Shown piece by piece: positions 8,653 to 16,810 of a stretch of DNA of 64,000 nucleotides. This stretch comes from Cytophagales bacterium (GTDB lineage Bacteria; Bacteroidota; Bacteroidia; Cytophagales; Cyclobacteriaceae). Numbering within the stretch: position 1 is the stretch's first letter; the number at the start of each line of letters is the position of its first letter. The position numbers were made by a program, and so were the translations under genes. The DNA lies in NCBI GenBank assembly GCA_013298505.1, contig JAAFHY010000008.1, positions 1-64,000 on the forward strand. Reading direction: 5' to 3'. A model generated the notes under the pieces. It made no database searches. It had not been told where the DNA came from and saw nothing but the letters and a program-made list of their open reading frames with translations.

Positions 8653-9492
8653 CTATTCCTCATTAAACTTAAACGTCCAGATAGGATAATCTAAATGATT
8701 TACCATATTTTCTGCAATACTGCCCGAAAGAAAATGGTTTAAGCCTGTTCGGCCATGGGTAGATAAGGCAATCAAATCGGCACCTACTGTTTGAGCAAAA
8801 TTAGCTACTCCACTTTCTTGGTCTAAATCATTGTAAACATTCAGGGTATAGTCTTTAAGCATAAATCGTTTGGCGAAATCTTTTAATAGTTTATTAGTTA
8901 TGCTGTCGCGCTTAAACCCACCTGGCGTGTTTACAAATAATACATGCAGAGTTGCTTTCAAAAAACCTTGAAGCTCTTTTACCTTTAGTGTAAGCTTCTC
9001 TGCTTCCATACTAAGATCGTTTGCAAAAACAATATTCTTTATGGACGATAGCTTCGTTGACTTTTTTATAGCTAGTACGGGTACCGGAGAAGTTCGAACG
9101 ATTCGCTCGGTGTTGGAGCCAATCAAAAATTCTTTTGCGCCACTAGCTCCATGTGTGCCCATTACCACCAAATCAATTTTCTTTTCGTCAATAAATTGCC
9201 GGATGGTAGCAGCCGTTGGCCCAAACTGAACCGAGCCATGCACTCGTAGCCCATCGGCAGCCCACTTGGCAATCATTTTAGCAAATTTTCTCTCTGCTGC
9301 TGATTTGGTATCGTCCATAAATTGTTGCTCGAAATAGAGCGTTGGCATCAGTACCGTGTCGTGCATAACTGGCACTTCGATAATGTTTAAAAGAAACACT
9401 TCGCCACGGCTCTGTTTTGCCATTTCGCAAGCTAACTTGAAGGCCTGAACGGCAGGATCTGAGAAATCGCAGGGAACCAATATTTTTTTCAT
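8653..9492 (-). CDS. Universal stress protein, two UspA domains
   Basis: A 279-residue cytosolic protein made of two UspA domains. Domain 1 begins MKKILVPCDFSDPA and has the nucleotide-binding loop MGTHGASGAKEFLIGSNTE (about 117-135); domain 2 ends with STHGRTGLNHFLSGSIAEN (about 246-264), so both G-x2-G-x9-G(S) motifs are visible and ATP binding is likely. First gene of the usp-usp-ccoI-ccoS operon. A TAnnTTTG box and a Crp/Fnr-type dyad lie upstream, suggesting control by oxygen or redox state. Confidence 0.9.
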   Translation of the reverse strand: MKKILVPCDFSDPAVQAFKLACEMAKQSRGEVFLLNIIEVPVMHDTVLMPTLYFEQQFMDDTKSAAERKFAKMIAKWAADGLRVHGSVQFGPTAATIRQFIDEKKIDLVVMGTHGASGAKEFLIGSNTERIVRTSPVPVLAIKKSTKLSSIKNIVFANDLSMEAEKLTLKVKELQGFLKATLHVLFVNTPGGFKRDSITNKLLKDFAKRFMLKDYTLNVYNDLDQESGVANFAQTVGADLIALSTHGRTGLNHFLSGSIAENMVNHLDYPIWTFKFNEE

Positions 9493-9582
9493 ATTGCTTA
9501 CTGTTTACTTTTTTAAGATCACGGAATTGAAACAAGGATTATTGAATCAATACCAAATAGATCTTCATAATTGATTACACTT

Positions 9583-9590
9583 CAAAAGTA
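9583..9590 (-). promoter_or_regulatory. -7 box of the usp-cco operon promoter
   Basis: On the minus strand TACTTTTG fits TAnnTTTG exactly. No TTTG lies 17-20 bp upstream, which fits an activator-dependent promoter. Transcription would start near 9579, giving a leader of about 87 nt. Confidence 0.5.
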
Positions 9591-9635
9591 AATTTGAGTA
9601 AGCATACTGGTAATGATAGTCATCAAGGTAAAACA

Positions 9636-9647
9636 TGACTTTTGTCA
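9636..9647. promoter_or_regulatory. Crp/Fnr-type operator (TGAC-N4-GTCA)
   Basis: TGACTTTTGTCA is a perfect 4+4 dyad with the TGA-N6-TCA spacing of Crp/Fnr-family sites. Its centre lies about 62 bp upstream of the start predicted from the -7 box at 9583-9590, the classic distance for class I activation. The gene for a Crp/Fnr regulator ends only 70 bp away, so that protein is the obvious candidate. Binding is inferred. Confidence 0.5.
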
Positions 9648-9717
9648 GCCTTTAACAAGAATGAGGCGAACCTGATGATTGATTAGAAAAAATAAGGCGA
9701 ATGAACCTGGAATGGTA

Positions 9718-10434
9718 TCAGGCCAAAATTAAATCGGCCTGCTTGGCAAGTCCTTTGGCATCGAGCACTCTGATTTTCTTTCCTTCAAAAGAAATCAATT
9801 CATCTGCTTTAAAATCAGATAGCAAGCGTATAACAGTCTCCGTTGCAGTGCCAATCAAGCTGGCCCAATCTTCGCGCGAAAGCGCAATATCTAACAGTAC
9901 ACTTTCACCTCCTTCCATCCCATACGATTCTTTGAGCATCAACAAAGTTCCAGCCAATCGCTCGCGCACAGATTTGTGAGCCAATTCCGCCATACGCTCT
10001 TCCATAATACCCATTTGCAGGCAGACTTGCTTCACTACCCGCTTCATAAAAACCGGATTTCGTTGAAGTACTTCAAAAAAATTCTCTTTTTGAATAAAAC
10101 AAATTTTAGCGTCTTCAATAACCGTTGCTGTTGCTCCATATAGTTCTTCGCTTAACAAAGCACGGTAACCTAGAAAATCGCCAGGCTTTGCTAGGTAGAA
10201 TATAAATTCTCTTCCTTGAACATTATTCTTAAATACCTTCACCTTGCCCCCATTAATGCAAAACAATCCTGTAGGCCTTGTGCCTTCATAAAAAATATTC
10301 TGACCCTTTTTATATTGGATACAGGTTTTATGATTGTTTATCCGCGCCAAGTCTTCGGGTTGAAGACCGTTAAATAAGGAGTCTTTTAAATGATCGCACA
10401 ATGTGCAGTTAATTGTTATCTCCCGCTTTTGCAT
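9718..10434 (-). CDS. Crp/Fnr-family transcriptional regulator
   Basis: A 238-residue regulator: cyclic-nucleotide-binding-type sensor domain (about residues 30-145, with YKKGQNIFYEGTRPTGLF and the FIFYLAKPGDFLGYRALL roll), long dimer helix, and a winged helix-turn-helix (about 165-230) whose recognition segment is SREDWASLIGTATETVIRLL. The E-x2-x-R (TETVIR) pattern is the usual Crp/Fnr base-contacting set. An N-terminal C-x2-C (residues 10-13) is present, but the full four-cysteine FNR cluster set is not obvious, so the signal may be haem, redox or something else. It lies 28 bp after the MFS gene and before the usp-cco operon, its likely target. Confidence 0.9.
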   Translation of the reverse strand: MQKREITINCTLCDHLKDSLFNGLQPEDLARINNHKTCIQYKKGQNIFYEGTRPTGLFCINGGKVKVFKNNVQGREFIFYLAKPGDFLGYRALLSEELYGATATVIEDAKICFIQKENFFEVLQRNPVFMKRVVKQVCLQMGIMEERMAELAHKSVRERLAGTLLMLKESYGMEGGESVLLDIALSREDWASLIGTATETVIRLLSDFKADELISFEGKKIRVLDAKGLAKQADLILA

Positions 10435-10462
10435 AATGCAAGATGACTAAAAAAAAGCAATA

Positions 10463-11701
10463 TCAATTCGATTTATTGGATTCTTCGGGCTGATTAAAAT
10501 TACGTAACACCCGCACGGCTAAAAGTAAGCTTATTAGTGTTAATGTTCCGCCCATTAGCATTGGCGCCCCTGGGAAGTAAATGGGTGCTGTTGATGCTGT
10601 AAAATAGCTGAAGAGCTGTGTCATCAACAAAGGACCAATGATTGAAGTTGCACTCATCAATCCCGTAAGGGCACCTTGCAATTCGCCTTGTTCGTTGGGT
10701 GGCACTTGCGATGACATCAGGCCTTGCAATGCAGGCCCAGCAATACCGCCCAAGCAATAAGGAATCAGAAACACAAACATCATCCAACCTGCAGTAGCAA
10801 AGCTGAACAACAAAAAGCCCAAGCTGTAAAGAGCCAGCCCTACATAAAGTGATTTCTTTTGACCTAGCTTAGGAATAATGATTCGTATCAATCCACCTTG
10901 CACTGCCGAAATCAAAACACCAACCGCAGTAAGCGAAAGCCCAATCATGGTAGGGCTCCACTTGAACTTCTCGATGGTGTAAAATGACCAGTTACTTTGC
11001 ACGGCATGTGCCGCCACATAAATTAAAATGAGCGAGGCCACCAATCCGAGTATAATAGGGTACCTTCTTAAATTGAGTAAAGAACTTATAGGATTGGCCC
11101 GCTTCCAATCAAATTTCCGCTTGTTTTCGGGCTTTAGCGATTCGGGCAAAATAAAAAAACCGTAGAGCCAATTTACCAAACTCAATGCAGCTGCTACCAG
11201 AAAAGGAACTCTCGATCCATAGCTTCCCAAAAAGCCGCCAATTGCGGGCCCAATAATAAAGCCGAGACCGAAAGCCGCGCCAATCATTCCAAAGTTTTGT
11301 GCTCGCTTTTCTGGGGCACTAATATCGGCAATGTAAGCGCCTGCCGTGGTAAAACTTGCGCCCATAGCACCTGCTATAATTCGACCTACAAATAACCAAC
11401 TGAGCGATGGTGCAAATGCCAGAAAGATATAGTCTAACCCAAAACCAAATAGTGAGGCTAACAGAACTGGGCGCCTACCAAATTGATCGCTTAAACCGCC
11501 CATAATAGGCGAACATAAAAATTGCATGGCCGCAAACGCAAAAAGTAAATAGCCGCCTAGTCGCGAGGCTTCGCTGTTTCCTACCGATGCCAATTCGCTT
11601 ATTAAGCTTGGCATAACGGGTATAATAACCCCAAAGCCAATACAATCAATTAGAATAGTGATGAATATGAAGCCTAACGCAGGCGTACGTGTTTTTAACA
11701 T
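10463..11701 (-). CDS. MFS transporter, TCR/Tet-like
   Basis: A 412-residue, 12-helix major facilitator protein of the drug:H+ antiporter group that includes tetracycline exporters. It shows the loop 2-3 signature [14 protein letters not shown] (about 76-89) and the helix 5 segment [19 protein letters not shown] (about 142-160). This group is often annotated TCR/Tet in environmental Bacteroidota, where it is chromosomal and not evidence of clinical tetracycline resistance. No TetR-type repressor lies beside it; instead a Crp/Fnr gene follows 28 bp downstream and may be co-transcribed. Substrate unknown. Confidence 0.88.
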   Translation of the reverse strand: MLKTRTPALGFIFITILIDCIGFGVIIPVMPSLISELASVGNSEASRLGGYLLFAFAAMQFLCSPIMGGLSDQFGRRPVLLASLFGFGLDYIFLAFAPSLSWLFVGRIIAGAMGASFTTAGAYIADISAPEKRAQNFGMIGAAFGLGFIIGPAIGGFLGSYGSRVPFLVAAALSLVNWLYGFFILPESLKPENKRKFDWKRANPISSLLNLRRYPIILGLVASLILIYVAAHAVQSNWSFYTIEKFKWSPTMIGLSLTAVGVLISAVQGGLIRIIIPKLGQKKSLYVGLALYSLGFLLFSFATAGWMMFVFLIPYCLGGIAGPALQGLMSSQVPPNEQGELQGALTGLMSATSIIGPLLMTQLFSYFTASTAPIYFPGAPMLMGGTLTLISLLLAVRVLRNFNQPEESNKSN

Positions 11702-11886
11702 AGCGCGTATTTATATGCAATGAAACAAAAAAAATATACTCGAACTAGTAAATGTTGTTAGGTGGCAAGCTACCAAACATGTTTTAAGTGATCAGCGGTA
11801 AGAACATATGTATTAGAATATTCAACAATCACCCTAGTAGAAATTCAAGGGATTTCTTAGTACAAATTAGACTAAAAAAAAGGAGG

Positions 11887-12996
11887 CTACTTCTTCGATC
11901 CTTTGAGTAGATAATGCAAAACACTTTCCATCACTTGCCAAGTAAAGGGCACGCGGTTTAAATAGCGAATATTACTTTTTATAAGTTCGGTATAAAACAA
12001 AGTGCTGATTGATCGCATTATTTTTCCAGTAGCGGGATTAGCTCGAAAGTTTTCATTGAGTTCAAGTGCTGCCACCCATTCGGTGATGCGCACTTCTAAC
12101 CGAAAATTTTGCGCGCTCAGAAATGCTTCTTGCGAAAACCCTTTTCGAACTTCTAAATTTTCTAACAAAAGAAAAGCATTTAGCCAATCATCATCTGTCG
12201 TACAAACGAATACTCCCTTTGATTTTTTAGCAACAGCTTGATAAGATCGAATGGGCGAGCAAAGTGTAGGTAGCGAGAGTGCCATAGACTGTAGCAATCG
12301 GTTGGCGGATTTATACGAACTGGCTTCTGTATCTGATACAGGTAAAGCAACTACATCCGCTCGTTGACTAATAGTATCAAGATAGTCGGGCTGCCATTGA
12401 ATGGTTGCTTGAGTGTGGTTGGAAATCGTAATCAACTCCCAGTTCGATAATCGAGGATCTTGCAGAATGGTTTTTAGCTTTTCAACATCGTTCGATCGGT
12501 TGCCAGTACCATCGCCAAACCAAACGCAATTCAATTTCTTTTTATCCATGAAAAGAGTTCGTTCTTCAAATCGCTCCGGGACATCTTCAATAAAAATAGA
12601 TGGCACATTTAATTTGGAATAGGCAGTAGTCAATAATTCTGAAGAACAAATCACTCGATCAACTGCTTTTGCTACCTCTTCCGCTACTGGCAAATCGCAA
12701 TCAATTAAAATTACTTTTGTTCCGATGCGTTTAAAAAATTGAATAGCCGGTAGATTAATTATATCCTTGCATTTTTGAAGTACTATAATATCGCCCGGTA
12801 CGAGCAACGCAGCAAGTGATTTTTCGATGGCTTTTGAAAATGGAATGGTTCGCTCGAACGAAGTTGGAAAATAGGCGATACCAGAAGCGTAGCCGCACTT
12901 TGTTAATTGATTATGAATCGCTAAACCTTGTAATCGCGAGCTGGCCGTGAAGGTTGGGTTAGCCCATAAAAACCAAAGTACTTTATTTGTTGACAT
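11887..12996 (-). CDS. Glycosyltransferase-like protein (GT-B fold)
   Basis: A 369-residue soluble protein; ATG at 12996 (MSTNKVLWFLW) is preferred to a longer form that would run into the divergent LytTR gene. The N-terminal half looks like a nucleotide-fold domain with GDIIVLQKC and KVILIDCDLP strands; the middle has NCVWFGDGTGNRSNDVEKL, and the C-terminal half contains DVVALPVSD and SANRLLQSMALSLPTLCS, which match the sugar-nucleotide-binding part of GT-B family glycosyltransferases. The acceptor and donor are unknown. It stands alone between an MFS gene and a LytTR gene, not in a polysaccharide cluster. Confidence 0.6.
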   Translation of the reverse strand: MSTNKVLWFLWANPTFTASSRLQGLAIHNQLTKCGYASGIAYFPTSFERTIPFSKAIEKSLAALLVPGDIIVLQKCKDIINLPAIQFFKRIGTKVILIDCDLPVAEEVAKAVDRVICSSELLTTAYSKLNVPSIFIEDVPERFEERTLFMDKKKLNCVWFGDGTGNRSNDVEKLKTILQDPRLSNWELITISNHTQATIQWQPDYLDTISQRADVVALPVSDTEASSYKSANRLLQSMALSLPTLCSPIRSYQAVAKKSKGVFVCTTDDDWLNAFLLLENLEVRKGFSQEAFLSAQNFRLEVRITEWVAALELNENFRANPATGKIMRSISTLFYTELIKSNIRYLNRVPFTWQVMESVLHYLLKGSKK

Positions 12997-13029
12997 TGCT
13001 TGAGCAGTAGCTATCAAAAGTAAGCAATG

Positions 13030-13045
13030 AATGCCATTTGGCATT
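13030..13045. promoter_or_regulatory. 16-bp palindrome over the LytTR gene start
   Basis: AATGCCATTTGGCATT is a perfect 7-bp inverted repeat with a 2-bp centre, between two divergent genes and covering the TTG start codon at 13038. It may be an operator for autoregulation or a small mRNA hairpin that limits initiation. This is a suggestion from position and symmetry only. Confidence 0.4.
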
Positions 13046-13385
13046 CGAAAAACCTAAGTCTAAAAGAATTGCGCTTACGGCTAGCGACCATCTTGTTTTT
13101 GTGGAGACAGAAAAAATTGTGTACTGCGAAAGCGATAGCAACTACACCATTTTCTTTTTGGCAAATGGTGAGAAAGTAATGGTTTCAAAAACGTTGAAGG
13201 ATGTAGAAGAAATTTTAGAAGGGATGGACTTTTATCGTATCCATGCCACTTACCTTATCAATATGAAGCACGTGAGCAAATTCACTCGCGGAGATGGTGG
13301 GTACGTGGTAATGAGTAACAATCAGCACATCACGGTATCACGAAAAAAGAAAGACGAATTCTTTGATATGTTTTCTAAAATATAA
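13038..13385 (+). CDS. Stand-alone LytTR DNA-binding protein
   Basis: A 115-residue protein consisting only of a LytTR domain (AgrA/AlgR-type beta DNA-binding fold), lacking a receiver. Characteristic pieces are KIVYCESDSNYTIFFLANGE (about 28-47), the FYRIHATYLINMKHV core (about 66-80) and the C-terminal VSRKKKDEF. No in-frame ATG exists upstream before the stop at 13008-13010, so translation probably begins at TTG 13038. It is divergent from the glycosyltransferase-like gene with only 41 bp between starts. A second LytTR protein (13414-14139) is its convergent neighbour. Confidence 0.88.
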   Translation: MAFEKPKSKRIALTASDHLVFVETEKIVYCESDSNYTIFFLANGEKVMVSKTLKDVEEILEGMDFYRIHATYLINMKHVSKFTRGDGGYVVMSNNQHITVSRKKKDEFFDMFSKI

Positions 13386-13413
13386 ATCGCTTTTCCAGCT
13401 ACAACCAAGTATT

Positions 13414-14139
13414 TCAACCCAACTTCACAATCCGCGCCAATAACGCATCTCGGTAGGTAATACCGACTGGAAGCGTTTCATTTTGCAATTGTAACTCGTG
13501 GTTATCAAGATTCATCCGCTGAATTTTATTGGCGTCTACTGCAATGGAGCGATGGATGCGCACAAAATTTTCTGGCAATTTCGACAGTATATCTTGTAGA
13601 GAAATACGCAACACATACTTTCGCTCTTGAGTGTGCAGCGTACAGTACTTGTCTTCTGCCTGAACATAGTCAATAGTACTCATTGACACTTTAACCAAGT
13701 TGCTTTTGTCTTTAATGAAAAAGCTGTCTTTAACAATTAAATCTTTTTCGGCCCAAACTGTTTTTTCCTCACCTGCTAATTGCGATACAGCCAAGTCGAT
13801 CGTATTTTGCAACATCAAACTATCGAATGGTTTTAAAATAAATGCTACTGGCTTAGAGCCTTTTGCTTTCTCAAACACTTCGCGCTCGCGCAACGAGGTA
13901 ATAAAAATAATGGGCAGATCGTGCCCCACTCGTTCGGCAAGTTGAATGCCATTAAGTGCACCTTCAATGTGGATGTCGAGCAACAACAAATCAGGACGCA
14001 CCGCCTTTATCGCAGCGAGTGCCTCTTCGCCATTTGAATACTGCCCCACCAATTCGTATCCCGATTGCTCAACAATCATCTGTATGGTTTCCGAATAAAT
14101 CGGGTCATCTTCCACTGACAAAATCCGGATGTTAGCCAT
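13414..14139 (-). CDS. LytR/AlgR-type response regulator
   Basis: A 241-residue two-domain regulator: receiver (about 1-120) with acidic pair VEDD near 9-12, phosphoacceptor Asp 55 in LLLLDIHIEG, Thr/Ser in FITS near 79 and Lys in FILKPFD near 103, followed by a LytTR DNA-binding domain (about 135-240, with YVQAEDKYCTLHT and FVRIHRSIAVD). The start overlaps the end of the histidine kinase gene by 8 bp, so the two form an operon and a cognate pair. Target genes unknown. Confidence 0.93.
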   Translation of the reverse strand: MANIRILSVEDDPIYSETIQMIVEQSGYELVGQYSNGEEALAAIKAVRPDLLLLDIHIEGALNGIQLAERVGHDLPIIFITSLREREVFEKAKGSKPVAFILKPFDSLMLQNTIDLAVSQLAGEEKTVWAEKDLIVKDSFFIKDKSNLVKVSMSTIDYVQAEDKYCTLHTQERKYVLRISLQDILSKLPENFVRIHRSIAVDANKIQRMNLDNHELQLQNETLPVGITYRDALLARIVKLG

Positions 14140-16309
14140 GTATCATTTCTTGCTTTAGCCGTTGCAATTCGGTAGGCTGAAACGAGGGTACTGAAAATGA
14201 AAACTGAGTACCCACACTTACCTTGCTGGTAACTTTTATCTCACCTTTATTTAAAGCCACATAATCGGCACAGAGCACTAAGCCCAAGCCGGTTCCTTTT
14301 TCGCCTGCCGTTCCAGAGGTTGTTTTGTTTTCTGATAAACCAAAAAGCGTTTTCAATTTTTCTTCTGCTACGCCAACACCCGTATCGCTTACATCTACCC
14401 AAATCATATTTCCTGCTTGGCGTGCTGCAATTTTTATTTCACCATTTGCAGGCGTAAACTTAATTGCGTTTGAAATTAAATTGCGTAATACAGAAGCCAA
14501 TGCATTCTTATCGGCAAATACAAAAAAATCATCGGGAGTTTGATCTCTTAAGGCAACTTGTTTTACATGCAACGAATGCTCGAAGTGGCTACAACACTCT
14601 TTGGTGAGTTGATTAAGTTGAAGTGGCTCGGGGCGATAAGGCACCGCATCGGTTTGCGACATAGCCCAGTTCAACAAATTATTTAACAACGTATCTAGCT
14701 GACGGACAGACTGCGTGATTTTGTTTCCCATTGCTTTTACCTTGTCTAAATCATTTTTTGAAATGTGCCAATTCAGCAAATCGTTGATGCCCGAAAAAGA
14801 AGTAATGGGCCCGCGCAAATCATGCCCCACAATAGCAAAAAAACGATCTTTGGTTTCATTCAGTTTTCGCAATTCTTCATTTTTGGTTTCTAATAATCTT
14901 CGGCTGCGCTTCAATGCCAAAAAAGAAAACGCTCCCACCACCAGCACTAAACTCACCAGCACAAGCCCAACAGTAGATAAGGCGGTCTTTGTTTCTTCCG
15001 CACTCAGTTGCGCATCAGCTGTTAGTTTTTGAGCGCGCACCAAGGCTAGTTCTTTTTCTTTTTTATCGTTTTCGTAAAGTGCCTCCATGTTGGCCACTTG
15101 CTTTATTTTTTCATCGTTATTGATAGAGTCTTTCAACACACTCAACTGGCTACTGAAGTTATAGGCTTGGACAAAGTTTTTTTGCGCAGCATAAATAGTA
15201 GACAATAGTTCAAGATATCCCTTCTGCACATTTTTTGTCTTTATTTCTCGGGCCAATTCATTTCCCTGATGCGCCTGTTTCAAGGCAACATCTATTTGAT
15301 TAAGCTGAAAGTTAGCCTCCGCTAGCAAAAGCGTAGATTCGGCAACACCCAATTTCTCATCAACTTGGAGGTGAAGGTTTAAGGCAAGTTTTGCTTCATC
15401 TTTTGCGTTGGCCCATAATCTCCTTGCTTTATATATTACACCAAATAAATAATGATCTCGGGCTATTCCATTATTAAATTTAGCCCTTTCGTTTATACGA
15501 AGAGCTCGACTCAGAAAATAAGCCGCTGAATCGAAGTTACCTGAAGTAGTGTACAAACTGCCAAGTTCTTCATTCACTATGGCCACACCTGTATTGTCGT
15601 ACTCATTATCTTGATCATACAGCACCAACGATAAAAGCAAATACTCTTTGGCTTTTACACCTTCTTTCATTGATACATAGGTGCGGCCTATGTTTTGCGC
15701 CATTCTTGGGGTAGGTGAAAGTTGAAACCCTTCAAAAAAATATTTTAATGCCAATGGATAGTTGGCCATATCAAAATAAACCGTTGCGATATTGTTAAGG
15801 CGATTGGCTATGCCTCCTCGTTCATTTAGTTTTTTAAAAATGTCTAGTGCCTTAAAATAATAGACAAGCGAACTATCACTATTTGCTTGGTAATCGAAAA
15901 TTACACCCAACAAATTATATGCGAGCGCCTTTTCCTTTTTAAAGTAACGGCTACTGTCTGCGCCACACTTACTGATTGCTTGCCGAAGTTGAATAGTAGC
16001 GCCAGAATAGTCTCCTTTTACCACATTGGCAATAGCTATTGTTCTAAGTACCTTTGGTAGCAGTCGATCTAGTTTTTTTTGGTCTACTATATCCTTTGCT
16101 TGCTGCGCAAAAAGCAATGCCGTGTCGGCAATTACTTCGCTATAAAAATCTGAAAGTTCGAGGAGCGTATAAATTCGGGCTGTATCTGGCAAATTTTTAG
16201 TTGCTAGAATTTGGAATAAACTATCAGCCCGTTGCTTTTGAGCGACCGCCAACGAAAAATTGAATAGCAAAAACAGAAAAAAGAAAACGGATTTCAAACG
16301 CGCACTCAT
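14132..16309 (-). CDS. TPR-containing sensor histidine kinase
   Basis: A 725-residue sensor kinase. A signal peptide (residues 1-23) leads to a periplasmic tetratricopeptide array (about 40-390), a coiled-coil stretch, one membrane helix (about 436-461, GLVLVSLVLVVGAFSFLAL), a HisKA dimerisation helix with the phospho-His near 494 in FFAIVGHDLRGPI, and a HATPase domain with N box NLISNAIKFT near 616 and G boxes DTGVGVAEEK and GTGLGLVL. This design is common in Bacteroidota; the signal is unknown. Co-transcribed with the response regulator that follows. Confidence 0.93.
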   Translation of the reverse strand: MSARLKSVFFFLFLLFNFSLAVAQKQRADSLFQILATKNLPDTARIYTLLELSDFYSEVIADTALLFAQQAKDIVDQKKLDRLLPKVLRTIAIANVVKGDYSGATIQLRQAISKCGADSSRYFKKEKALAYNLLGVIFDYQANSDSSLVYYFKALDIFKKLNERGGIANRLNNIATVYFDMANYPLALKYFFEGFQLSPTPRMAQNIGRTYVSMKEGVKAKEYLLLSLVLYDQDNEYDNTGVAIVNEELGSLYTTSGNFDSAAYFLSRALRINERAKFNNGIARDHYLFGVIYKARRLWANAKDEAKLALNLHLQVDEKLGVAESTLLLAEANFQLNQIDVALKQAHQGNELAREIKTKNVQKGYLELLSTIYAAQKNFVQAYNFSSQLSVLKDSINNDEKIKQVANMEALYENDKKEKELALVRAQKLTADAQLSAEETKTALSTVGLVLVSLVLVVGAFSFLALKRSRRLLETKNEELRKLNETKDRFFAIVGHDLRGPITSFSGINDLLNWHISKNDLDKVKAMGNKITQSVRQLDTLLNNLLNWAMSQTDAVPYRPEPLQLNQLTKECCSHFEHSLHVKQVALRDQTPDDFFVFADKNALASVLRNLISNAIKFTPANGEIKIAARQAGNMIWVDVSDTGVGVAEEKLKTLFGLSENKTTSGTAGEKGTGLGLVLCADYVALNKGEIKVTSKVSVGTQFSFSVPSFQPTELQRLKQEMIHG

Positions 16310-16529
16310 CTGTTAAAAATATTCAATTTTCCTGATATTGTTAAAATCTCAACAGAATCGGCCTAGCCTTGTTGCAAAATGCTAACGTAAACCGCAGAAA
16401 ATTCATGCCGCTATTCCATCCATTCGCGCCACCTTAACTCCTATTTGCGCACAAATTTTAAAAACAGTCGACTAAATACACTAATGTTATTACATCATTT
16501 AATAGCCCTAATATCAAACAGTTTGTGCG

Positions 16530-16637
16530 ATGAAAAAGATATACCTCAAAGTCGATTCCTTTCTAAAAAAAGAATGGTTCTTGTTAATCACTCTCACCGC
16601 CATCTCAATCTTAATTCTGTTATTTGAAGTACTCTAA
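16530..16637 (+). CDS. 35-residue membrane peptide
   Basis: A short reading frame from ATG 16530 to TAA 16635-16637 encodes a basic N-terminus (MKKIYLKVDSFLKKEWF) followed by a single strongly hydrophobic helix of about 18 residues ending FEVL. The positive-inside charge pattern and clean helix suggest a real small membrane protein in the gap between the histidine kinase and aspartate kinase genes. No promoter match was found. Function unknown; it could be a chance frame. Confidence 0.4.
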   Translation: MKKIYLKVDSFLKKEWFLLITLTAISILILLFEVL

Positions 16638-16810
16638 AAGAGTTCGATCAAAAAATTAGCAGCCGTTCGCACTACTTTTAGGCGCAAAATCTACCTTACA
16701 ACTGTTTTCTCAAACCATTGCAGTTGCCCTTCTCGTCAACATTTTAGTTTCTATCCATTATTTATCAAAGTCGCCATCTATCTTTACGATCTTCAAAAAA
16801 AGGAAGTGAT

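Noticed and set aside
9541-9600. TTGATTACACTTCAA as an FNR box
   Set aside because: Only one half-site matches; the second half departs from ATCAA, and a better dyad lies at 9636-9647.
10463-11701. MFS gene as a tetracycline-resistance determinant
   Set aside because: TCR/Tet-like chromosomal transporters are common in environmental Bacteroidota; no TetR, mobile element or known resistance gene sequence is present.
13027-13045. ATG at 13027 as start of the LytTR protein
   Set aside because: It is in a different reading frame from the LytTR domain and would need a frameshift.
16445-16627. Plus-strand frame of 60 codons before lysC
   Set aside because: No domain, and it overlaps the more protein-like 35-residue peptide in another frame.
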